From a virus, in IMG/VR virus record IMGVR_UViG_3300010430_000534, positions 1 through 20,742 of that record: 20,742 bases of DNA, one strand, 5' to 3'. Position 1 is the first letter of the stretch. The number at the start of each line of letters is the position of its first letter. The notes under the pieces were generated by a model, which was not told the DNA's origin, did not search any database, and was given only the letters and a program-made list of their open reading frames with translations. Position numbers and translations under genes: made by a program. Below are positions 6,753 to 13,746 of this stretch, piece by piece.

Positions 6753-7721
6753 ATGGCTGGTCCTGCTAGCGCACGATACGGTTCTGATGGAACCATTCAA
6801 TATAATCCTTTGCTGTTCTCCAGTAAAGTCATGCGTCTTTTCACTGAGATGTGTGTAGCCAACGAAATCTGTAACAACGATTACGAAGGCGAGATTAAAA
6901 ACAAAGGCGATCAAGTACAGGTTCGCGTAGCTCCTACTTACGTTACTGTAGGTACCTATGCTGTCGGTACTCCGATCAACTACGCCACTCCTGGCGAAGA
7001 CGCTCGTACCCTGAACATCGATCAGGCTAAATACGTTGCGTTTAAAGTAGACGATGTTGACGCTGTACAGTCTGACCTGCAGCTGATGAGCATCTTCGCA
7101 GAACGTGCAGCTCTGTCTGCCAAGATCGACACCGACTCTGCAATCCTTACCTACATGAAAGGTAAAGCGTTTGCTGGTGCTCGTGAAGGTATTGATGGAA
7201 ACGACATCAATGCAGCTTCCTCGGGTAACCTTGGAACCGCTGCTGGCGTAGTTTCTGCTTCCTTCAACTTGGGAGAAACCGCAGGTGCAATCACCATTAC
7301 GGCTGCTAACGCCACCGACAAGATCGTTGATCTCGGTGCTGTACTGTCCGAGCACAACGTACCGGATGAAAACCGTTTCGTAGTCATCCCCAACTGGTAT
7401 GCTGCTATGTTGAAGAAGTCTGATCTCAAAGCAGCTAACATCACTGGTGATGGCAAGTCGGTTCTCCGCACTGGTCTCATTGGCGAGATCGATAGCTTCA
7501 AGGTATACAAGTCTAACTTGGTACCGACCTCCTCTGATACTGGTCTTAAGTACCACGTATTTGCTGGTGTGAAGAACGCTACCACTTTCGCAAGCCAGAT
7601 CAACAAGTCTGAGACTGTCCGTAGTCAGGATCAGTTCGAAGACCTCTGGCGTTTACTCCTGCTGTACGGGCGCGAAGTCATTCAGCCCGAGGCTCTTGCA
7701 GAACTCTACTGTAATCCTTAA
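6753..7721 (+). CDS. Major capsid protein
   Basis: The 322-residue protein fits an HK97-fold coat protein of the P22/N4-gp56-like group. An N-terminal arm (SSKVMRLFTEMCVANEICNN) is followed by a segment typical of the family (GDQVQVRVAPTYVTVGTY), and the end has the pattern YGREVIQPEALAELY. Residues around 145-185 are G/A/S-rich and may be a surface loop. Codon use sets it apart: all 11 arginines are CGN (seven CGT, three CGC, one CGA), with many CTG, ATC and GGT codons, as expected for the most abundant virion protein. GAGGT at 6741-6745 lies seven bases before ATG 6753, and a terminator follows directly. A 291-codon reading frame on the other strand is a by-product of this codon bias. Confidence 0.93.
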   Translation: MAGPASARYGSDGTIQYNPLLFSSKVMRLFTEMCVANEICNNDYEGEIKNKGDQVQVRVAPTYVTVGTYAVGTPINYATPGEDARTLNIDQAKYVAFKVDDVDAVQSDLQLMSIFAERAALSAKIDTDSAILTYMKGKAFAGAREGIDGNDINAASSGNLGTAAGVVSASFNLGETAGAITITAANATDKIVDLGAVLSEHNVPDENRFVVIPNWYAAMLKKSDLKAANITGDGKSVLRTGLIGEIDSFKVYKSNLVPTSSDTGLKYHVFAGVKNATTFASQINKSETVRSQDQFEDLWRLLLLYGREVIQPEALAELYCNP

Positions 7722-7727
7722 GCAGCA

Positions 7728-7743
7728 GCTAGTCTAAACTAGC
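7728..7743 (+). other. Small hairpin between capsid stop codon and terminator
   Basis: GCTAGT at 7728-7733 and ACTAGC at 7738-7743 form a perfect 6-bp stem with the loop CTAA. It begins seven bases after the capsid stop and ends three bases before the terminator stem. It may protect the capsid mRNA 3' end or reinforce termination. Confidence 0.5.
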
Positions 7744-7745
7744 GC

Positions 7746-7786
7746 AAACCCCCAGTGATCCTAGCGGTTGCTGGGGGTTTTTCTTT
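7746..7786 (+). terminator. Intrinsic terminator after the major capsid gene
   Basis: AAACCCCCAG at 7746-7755 pairs perfectly with CTGGGGGTTT at 7771-7780. The intervening bases TGATC and GGTTG can extend the stem with A-T, C-G and G-T pairs, leaving the loop CTAGC. A T-rich run (TTCTTT) follows. This is a strong rho-independent terminator by all visible criteria. It separates the capsid gene from the tail genes, whose own promoter-like motif starts 28 bases later. Confidence 0.93.
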
Positions 7787-7813
7787 GTCCTACCCATCCC
7801 TCCTTCTCGTTAC

Positions 7814-7840
7814 TGAAATAATAGTAAAGGATAAATTCTA
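7814..7840 (+). promoter_or_regulatory. Promoter-like motif copy 4, before the tail genes
   Basis: TGAAATAATAGTA at 7814-7826 is identical to copy 2, followed by AAGGATAAATTCTAC, similar to the other tails. It lies between the strong terminator and the ribosome site (CGGAGG, 7841-7846) of the connector gene. Transcription of the tail genes needs either read-through or a new start here, which makes a promoter role likely for this copy in particular. Confidence 0.6.
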
Positions 7841-7852
7841 CGGAGGTTCTAA

Positions 7853-8530
7853 ATGAATTTCAGAGAACTCGCAACTAAAGTAAGGATTCACTCAGGATTC
7901 CAGGGAAGGATTTCCAGTGTTGATTCTGGAGACTTCACTGAGTATCTTACTGAGGCTATACGGTCTTCATGGGTAGACCTGCAGAATCAGAGGGAAGACT
8001 GGAAGTTTATGTGGGAGAGAGCTACACTCACTACTGATATAGGCCAGCATTTCTACAGCAATGACGATATCATGGATGGTCTCAGCAACGACTTCGGAGT
8101 AGCCAAGTGGGACCGTTCTTCCTTCCTTCGGGACGGTGAGCAGATCGAAGAGATCAGTTATGAGACTTACTTGCTAGAGAAGGACACCTGGGATGAGAAA
8201 GGTACAGGTATCTTTGCTGTCAAAGAGTTTCGTACTGCTGGCTTAGTACTGCCTACTCCTCTAGCCCAGGCAGATATTGAGGCATCCTACTACAGGACTC
8301 CTCAGATACTTACCAACAACACAGATATACCTCTTCTACCTGAGGAGTTCCACTACTTGATAGTATGGAAAGCTCTGGAAGACTTGGCATCTTACGTTGG
8401 GAACCCTTCTATCTACGAGAGACATAGCTATAAAGCTGACATACTCGAGAACAAACTGATGAGGTCTCAGGTACCTGCAAAGACAATCAAGAAGAGACCT
8501 ATCTATAAAGCTAGACGATACTGGGGTTAA
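7853..8530 (+). CDS. Head-tail connector/adaptor protein (podovirus type)
   Basis: The 225-residue product begins MNFRELATKVRIHSGFQGRI, followed by a helical segment ending LQNQREDWKFMWERA. This start and the W-rich motif are characteristic of the adaptor that binds under the portal ring in short-tailed phages. A mid region of beta character and a helical C-terminus with a basic end (KTIKKRPIYKARRYWG) complete it. It follows the terminator and promoter-like motif and opens the tail operon, with CGGAGG (7841-7846) six bases before the start region. The nozzle gene follows two bases after its stop, so the two are probably made together in the required ratio. It may equally be called tail tubular protein A. 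Confidence 0.82.
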   Translation: MNFRELATKVRIHSGFQGRISSVDSGDFTEYLTEAIRSSWVDLQNQREDWKFMWERATLTTDIGQHFYSNDDIMDGLSNDFGVAKWDRSSFLRDGEQIEEISYETYLLEKDTWDEKGTGIFAVKEFRTAGLVLPTPLAQADIEASYYRTPQILTNNTDIPLLPEEFHYLIVWKALEDLASYVGNPSIYERHSYKADILENKLMRSQVPAKTIKKRPIYKARRYWG

Positions 8531-8532
8531 TT

Positions 8533-11136
8533 ATGAGAAGAAGGAACAATATATCCTTTCCTCGAACTAACAGTAAGACAGTAGTATATACTGGAGGAGT
8601 CAATGAAGGTATCACTAACCTTGAACTTGGTGCTGGTGATCTATTCCAGTGCTATAATTATGAGGAGATAGATGGTGCCTTTCACGGATACAGCTCAGTC
8701 GAAGGATACGAAAGATACGATGGTCAGTCTTCTCCATCAGACGTACCAGTGGAGTTCCTTGAGGACGAGGGTAATGATGCTTACGCAATCGTACTACTTG
8801 AATCACAAACCAGTGAAGACATCACGGATAAATCAGAGTCGGATCGAGTTACTACACAGAGTAATCTTAGCTACTCCTCGGCACGTCTGCAATTCGGAGA
8901 AGGAAGTTGGTATTTCAACAACTTGGTCTCTTGTAACTGGACCTGTGATCTATCTGATGAGCCTATTGACTTCGCGACTGAAGTCTATACTCTCGATGGA
9001 GTTGTCCAAACAAACGACATCTTCTTATCCACAGTTGTTGTCGCAGAAATCTCAGGTGTCATCAAAATCACTTTAGAGGAAGGAATCACTCACGTATACC
9101 TTACTACCTCATCTGGTGTAGAGGAGTTCGTTGGTACCTCCCTGGCTAACTCAGGTAGATGGTACTTCCTCTCTGTAGTCGTAGAGCCTAGCGCAACTAC
9201 TTGCGATGTGTACATAGGGCTGAACGGTAACGTAGATAGCTTCACCTCTACTGGAGCAGGGGTACATGCAGCTAGTGATCTGGTAATAGGAGATGGTGAC
9301 AACTCTGATAAAGACTTGTATGTAGATACCCTCCGTCTTAGTAACGTAGCTAGGTGGAAATCTACTGTAGAGTTTGCATACACGATGGACTACCCTTTCA
9401 GTGACTACAGATACTACGTATTCAACGCTGATGATGCAGATAGAGAGACTGCTAGAGCTTTGATAACGGAACTTGAAGAGACACCAGACCAGTGCCAGAA
9501 CGGTGTACGAGATGTACACATCTATCAAGGTAAGGCATACGGAGTAAGAGACAAGACTGGTGGTGCTTCTGGAGGTATCTTCGAAGAGAGTGCCTCAGGG
9601 TGGGCAGAGTTGACTAACACCAGATATACCGTACCCTACATCGAAGGAACTATACCAAGCACTGACCTTATCTCAAGGAGTGGAGAGGCATGGACTGCTT
9701 CAGGTGGAGCTACAGGTACAATAGAGTTCGTCACTATAAACACTGGTGACTACACTTCTGGTACTCCTGCAGACCAAGCAATAGGAGCAGCAATAGTCAC
9801 AGTAGCTACAGGTACACTTGGTACAGGAGAGACTGTTACATTAGACAGCTACGTTACAGAGCTGTTCAAGACTTCAGCTGCAGCCTCCCTAGTATCTGTA
9901 GGGGCAGGATCAGATGTTGACTTCACTGATGGACGTTTTGCTTACTTCCCTGGTGGTGCTCCGAATACTCACACTATGTACTTCGTAGCTAACCAGCCTG
10001 GTATATTCTATTACAGTAATACAGAGCCTCTAGGGTTCATAGCTGGACCTGACGGTATAACTGACAACCCTACCCACGTAGTTCTATTCAAGGATAGATT
10101 GTGGCTAGTGTATCCGAACGGACACATGTTCTACTCAGCTCCTGGTGATCCTACCCAGTGGTCTGCAGAGTTTGGAGCAGGAGAAATATTCTTCGGTGAC
10201 GAGATAACTAACGCAGAAGTTGCTCCTGGCGATACGATGGCAGTCACTATGGACGAGACTATCAAGCTTCTGAAAGCTCAGCCACCTACTACTGCAACGA
10301 TTGATTACCCGTTCAGTGTAGAGGACTTCTCTACTTCAGCTGGTGCATACGAGCACTCTATAGCAAGTCTCTTGGGCGATCTGTACTTCTGCGATGATCG
10401 TGGTCCTACTAGCATGACTCAGGTAGATGCAGCTGGTGACTTCGCAATGGGTGATCTTAAGAAGAAAGCTCATATCACTTATCAGCTTTACAAAACCTCG
10501 TTTGTAGGAGCTTTTGTACAGAGGAAGAAGTCACAGTACAGAGTACACTTTCACGATACTGCTACTGAATCCACTAAGATCATCATCTACACTTTCAGTG
10601 AGAAGAAAGTAAAAGGAGTAACCCTAGCTGAATACCCTGTAGTAATGAGCAGGTTCCATGAGGATGAAGATGCAGACGGTAACATATTCATCGTAGCTGC
10701 TGGTGCTGATGGGCACGTATACAAGCTAGAGACAGGGGCATCTTTCGATGGAGAGATCATCGAGACCTCTATGAAGACAGCTTACTACCACTACGGTACC
10801 CCGAGATTGTGGAAGAGATTCTATCGTGTCCTCTTTGAGATTACCTCCGCGAACAAGATGGTATTCGAAATCCGGTCAGACTACAACTACTCAAGTTCCG
10901 CTTTGATGTCCTCTATACAGAGGGAGATTCAAACAGCTGGACAGGGTGGTGTCTGGGGAGCTTCGATCTGGGGTGACTTCATCTGGGGTGGTGCTATTAT
11001 CAGTAACCCAATGCTGTATTTAAACGGATACGGTGTCAACATGAGTATAGAAATAGCTACCTCTAGTAAACACCATGAGCCACACACATACCACAACATG
11101 GTTGTAGACTATGCCAACGGTAGCAGGTTCATGTAA
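8533..11136 (+). CDS. Tail nozzle/tubular protein B-like with an inserted LamG (concanavalin A-like) domain
   Basis: The 867-residue protein should form the hexameric nozzle at the end of the short tail. The N-terminus with GYERYDGQSSPSDV (about residues 58-71) and the long beta-rich remainder from residue 290 fit the podovirus stabilisation/nozzle family, including HVVLFKDRLWLVYPNG and the ending HTYHNMVVDYANGSRFM. Between them, residues of about 83-290 look like a separate laminin-G/concanavalin A-like lectin domain. It has the ordered features SARLQFGEGSWYFNN, SGRWYFLSVVV, DVYIGLNGNV, DLVIGDG and DTLRLSNVARW, which match the usual fold signature (fG.gs.yf, W..lsvv, vyvNG, iDe.Ri...aRy). 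The domain would lie on the outside of the tail and could bind host surface glycans. The ribosome site is a weak GGGG at 8523-8526 in the end of the connector gene. Confidence 0.83.
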   Translation: MRRRNNISFPRTNSKTVVYTGGVNEGITNLELGAGDLFQCYNYEEIDGAFHGYSSVEGYERYDGQSSPSDVPVEFLEDEGNDAYAIVLLESQTSEDITDKSESDRVTTQSNLSYSSARLQFGEGSWYFNNLVSCNWTCDLSDEPIDFATEVYTLDGVVQTNDIFLSTVVVAEISGVIKITLEEGITHVYLTTSSGVEEFVGTSLANSGRWYFLSVVVEPSATTCDVYIGLNGNVDSFTSTGAGVHAASDLVIGDGDNSDKDLYVDTLRLSNVARWKSTVEFAYTMDYPFSDYRYYVFNADDADRETARALITELEETPDQCQNGVRDVHIYQGKAYGVRDKTGGASGGIFEESASGWAELTNTRYTVPYIEGTIPSTDLISRSGEAWTASGGATGTIEFVTINTGDYTSGTPADQAIGAAIVTVATGTLGTGETVTLDSYVTELFKTSAAASLVSVGAGSDVDFTDGRFAYFPGGAPNTHTMYFVANQPGIFYYSNTEPLGFIAGPDGITDNPTHVVLFKDRLWLVYPNGHMFYSAPGDPTQWSAEFGAGEIFFGDEITNAEVAPGDTMAVTMDETIKLLKAQPPTTATIDYPFSVEDFSTSAGAYEHSIASLLGDLYFCDDRGPTSMTQVDAAGDFAMGDLKKKAHITYQLYKTSFVGAFVQRKKSQYRVHFHDTATESTKIIIYTFSEKKVKGVTLAEYPVVMSRFHEDEDADGNIFIVAAGADGHVYKLETGASFDGEIIETSMKTAYYHYGTPRLWKRFYRVLFEITSANKMVFEIRSDYNYSSSALMSSIQREIQTAGQGGVWGASIWGDFIWGGAIISNPMLYLNGYGVNMSIEIATSSKHHEPHTYHNMVVDYANGSRFM

Positions 11137-11165
11137 ATGTATCTGAGAAACATTCTGGGGATATA

Positions 11166-12845
11166 ATGGGAACATATTTTGATCCGACAGGACTATCAGT
11201 AACTGATGGCGAGACTGCTAAAGCTAGTGATGTTAATGCCTTTCTCACCGAGACTGATGCTGCATTCGATGTAGCTGAACAGGATATTGCTGCACTATCT
11301 GGTAGGGGTGAAGCCTGGGCAGAGAACGATCCATACGATCCAGTTACTATTGGTAAGTACTCTGCGAAACACTGGGCTACATTAGCTGAAGATTGGGCCA
11401 TAGGTACACCTACAGATAACGATGGGGTACCTACTGGTGATCAGTCAGCTAAGAAAGAGGCAGAGGATGCTGCTGCTGCTGCACTTGCTGCTTCGACTAG
11501 CGAGACTAATGCAGGTAATAGTGAGACTGCAGCTGCTGGCTCCGCTCAGGATGCAGAAGACTGGGCTGAGGCTATTAAGGGAACTGGTGACCCTGGTATT
11601 ACTAATGCTTCGGCAAAGGTATGGGCAGAAGAGGCAGAGGACAGCGAAGTAATAACAGGCTCTGGATTATACTCTGCGAAACACTATGCAGCCAAAGCTG
11701 CTACCTCAGCTAGTAATGCTGCAACTTCAGAGAGTAACATATTCGGAATAGAGACCACAGTAGAAGGGTATAAAGACGATGCTGAAGCTGCAAAGACAGG
11801 AGCAGAAACTGCTAGAGACTTCGCTAATGCCTGGGCCACTGAGCCTACTAATCAGATCAACGATGGAGTTAATGCACTAGACTACTCCGCAAAGTACTAC
11901 GCTAACTTAGCAGGTACATACCAAGCTCAAGTAGAAGCGGAAGGAGATACACAAGTAGCTAGGGTAGCTCAAGAGGGTTCAGATCAGTACGACTACATCA
12001 ACACCCTGGATGCTATCCTTAAGAACGATGGCGATACAGGTGCTGCAGGAATCCCCGCAGGAACTACGGTGGAAAGACCAGCTATTCCCAGTACAGGTAA
12101 CCTCAGGTTCAATACTACCTCAGGTGACTTCGAGGGGTACAACGGGTCCACTTGGGTCCAGCCAGGTACAGGAGCCTCGGTAACAGGTATCCCCGTAGGA
12201 GCTATTGTACCGTTCATTGGAGGTTACTTCGGAGATGGAAGCAACGGTACCTTTACTAGTGTACTAGGCAACGATGTAGCTACTGTTAATGCCCTTCTGA
12301 ATATCGATGGGTTCTATGTGTGTGATGGCTCAGCTCTTAACCTGACAGCTTCTCCTATATTCAACGGAGCTGGAAGATACCTCCCTAACCTTACAAGTGA
12401 TATCTTCTTAATGGGAGACACTGCAGCTGGAGTAACTGGTGGTGTAAATACTGATAGTCATCAACACTACGGTCCTGCTCATACCCACGATATGGGAGAT
12501 CATACTCACTCAGTTGATCCACCATCTACTGGAACCAGCTCTACAGGTTTATCATCTAACTACAACGGTAGTCATACACATAGCCAGATGGGTAAATCTT
12601 CTGGTGGTTGGGATTTTGACTATGGTTCTCGGTCTTTCTCTGATGATGTCAACACTAACACAGGCAGTTCTGGCTCTGGCTGGGGCCACTCCCACTCAGT
12701 AAACATAGGAGCATTCACATCAGGTGCAGGAGGCCTTGGTGTTGAGACAACTACATCAGGTACTGCAGAGACTTCAGGAAGGACAGGCAATACAGAGAAT
12801 AGACCTAACTTTCTCACTTGCTTGTATATCATGAGAGTTCTATAA
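11166..12845 (+). CDS. Tail fibre with collar domain and His-rich tip
   Basis: This 559-residue fibre has several parts. Residues 1-50 are an anchor (YFDPTGLSVTDGETAKASDVN) homologous to the start of the giant fibre at 13747. An Ala/Ser-rich shaft at about 55-265 carries the repeated motif YSAKHYA/YSAKYYA. A neck motif at about 289-336 (LRFNTTSGDFEGYNGSTW) comes next. A phage tail-collar domain starts near 342 with IPVGAIVPF and continues with DGFYVCDGSAL and YLPNLTSDIFLMGD. The tip is rich in HxH pairs (HTHDMGDHTHS, HTHS, HSHS) and ends in ENRPNFLTCLYIMRVL. In T4 gp12 similar HxH motifs coordinate iron in a trimer, and by analogy this tip may bind metal. It is likely a trimeric short fibre. 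The ribosome site is only a weak GGGG at 11157-11160. Confidence 0.87.
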   Translation: MGTYFDPTGLSVTDGETAKASDVNAFLTETDAAFDVAEQDIAALSGRGEAWAENDPYDPVTIGKYSAKHWATLAEDWAIGTPTDNDGVPTGDQSAKKEAEDAAAAALAASTSETNAGNSETAAAGSAQDAEDWAEAIKGTGDPGITNASAKVWAEEAEDSEVITGSGLYSAKHYAAKAATSASNAATSESNIFGIETTVEGYKDDAEAAKTGAETARDFANAWATEPTNQINDGVNALDYSAKYYANLAGTYQAQVEAEGDTQVARVAQEGSDQYDYINTLDAILKNDGDTGAAGIPAGTTVERPAIPSTGNLRFNTTSGDFEGYNGSTWVQPGTGASVTGIPVGAIVPFIGGYFGDGSNGTFTSVLGNDVATVNALLNIDGFYVCDGSALNLTASPIFNGAGRYLPNLTSDIFLMGDTAAGVTGGVNTDSHQHYGPAHTHDMGDHTHSVDPPSTGTSSTGLSSNYNGSHTHSQMGKSSGGWDFDYGSRSFSDDVNTNTGSSGSGWGHSHSVNIGAFTSGAGGLGVETTTSGTAETSGRTGNTENRPNFLTCLYIMRVL

Positions 12846-12854
12846 GGAGGAACC

Positions 12855-13076
12855 ATGCAAAAGTACAAAGTGAAATATAGATTACATGGAAGGAGATTCT
12901 TCAAGACTTTAAAGAATGTAGTAGGAGATGGGATGGAAGGTAACTTCAGGTTCTTTGCCCTGGATGATGAATCCTTGATCCATGTCCCTTGGGATACTGA
13001 GGTGCGGTTCTCTAAAGAAAGGGCTGTAGCTATTAGAGAGAAGATGAGTAAACAAGCTGGACAACCAATAGTGTAG
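12855..13076 (+). CDS. Small protein between fibre genes, function unknown
   Basis: The 73-residue product starts MQKYKVKYRLHGRRFFKTLK and is basic at the N-terminus. A very good ribosome site (AAGGAGGA, 12844-12851) overlaps the stop of the collar fibre, so it is translated from the same message. It shows no membrane segment or signal peptide. The alternation of short hydrophobic and charged stretches (GNFRFFALDDESLIHVPW) suggests a small mixed alpha/beta protein. A fibre accessory or assembly role is possible but rests on position only. Confidence 0.7.
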   Translation: MQKYKVKYRLHGRRFFKTLKNVVGDGMEGNFRFFALDDESLIHVPWDTEVRFSKERAVAIREKMSKQAGQPIV

Positions 13077-13083
13077 GTGCGGA

Positions 13084-13722
13084 ATGAATAACAAGAGTAA
13101 GATAAAGCCAGGGATGTACGAGCGTATATGTGTAGTCCCTGATGACCGTCTAGTTATTGTAGATGATTTTGGTGCCTATCTACCAGAGGAAGACTTCGCT
13201 CAGTTCGAGCCAGACCTTAGGATGATATCCTATTGGGGTCTTGACACTGCAGAGATGGAGTACCATACTCACGAAAGGTTCAACGATATTATAGACAACA
13301 TAGATTTCTTAGAGCCTCTGGTACTTAAGGTGCTGGAGATCAAGGATATAGAAGAGAAGAGAAAGACTGATCCTCTCTACGGATATGAAGGAGAGGAGCT
13401 TAAGGAGAAGAAGAAAGAGAAGGACAAGGAGAAGAACGCAGAGGAATATACAAATAAGATCAGCGGTTACATCGTTGTGAACATACCGGAAGGAACCTTC
13501 AAGTCTAGGATCAGACGAGACATCCTTCTGAACATGCTTATATTCATCGACACTGCACGATATAACCTCTCCCCTACTGCCACCCTCTTCGACTCTGACG
13601 ATGAGCCTATGGTCATGTCAGTAGCCTCAGCGACAAGAGTACTTGCAGAGGCTGGTAAAGCTCTCGAGGAAGCAACATACGAGAAGATTACCAAAGACAA
13701 AGAAGTAGATACAAGAGACTAA
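13084..13722 (+). CDS. Hypothetical protein in the fibre cluster, possible fibre accessory or assembly factor
   Basis: The protein has 212 residues. The N-terminal half contains LVIVDDFGAYLPEEDFAQFEP and an acidic segment. Residues of about 95-125 form a highly charged K/E stretch (EELKEKKKEKDKEKNAEEY), probably an exposed helix or linker. The C-terminal half (SGYIVVNIPEGTFKSRIRRD onward) looks folded and mixed. It lies seven bases after the previous gene and 24 bases before the giant fibre. The ribosome site is poor (GTGCGGA), so translation may depend on coupling. Fibre genes often have chaperone-like partners nearby, but no recognised chaperone motif is visible, so this role is only a guess. 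Confidence 0.7.
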   Translation: MNNKSKIKPGMYERICVVPDDRLVIVDDFGAYLPEEDFAQFEPDLRMISYWGLDTAEMEYHTHERFNDIIDNIDFLEPLVLKVLEIKDIEEKRKTDPLYGYEGEELKEKKKEKDKEKNAEEYTNKISGYIVVNIPEGTFKSRIRRDILLNMLIFIDTARYNLSPTATLFDSDDEPMVMSVASATRVLAEAGKALEEATYEKITKDKEVDTRD

Positions 13723-13746
13723 TTAATTTGATACAAGGAAAGCTAA

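Noticed and set aside
6681-7556. Long - strand open frame (291 codons) opposite the major capsid gene
   Set aside because: It lies wholly over scaffold end and capsid gene, has no plausible ribosome site or neighbours on that strand, and is explained by the capsid's codon bias removing stop codons on the other strand.
8358-8372. TGATAGTATGGAAAG inside the connector gene, similar to the promoter-like motif
   Set aside because: It matches only part of the motif, lies within a coding region and heads no gene group, so chance is the simpler explanation.
11136-11154. Hairpin AATGT/ACATT after the nozzle gene as a terminator
   Set aside because: The stem is 5 bp and AT-rich with a 9-base loop and no T-run.
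13723-13746. Possible fifth promoter-like motif before the giant fibre (TGATACAAGGAAAG)
   Set aside because: The TAGTA core is missing and the AAGGAAA part is accounted for by the ribosome site.
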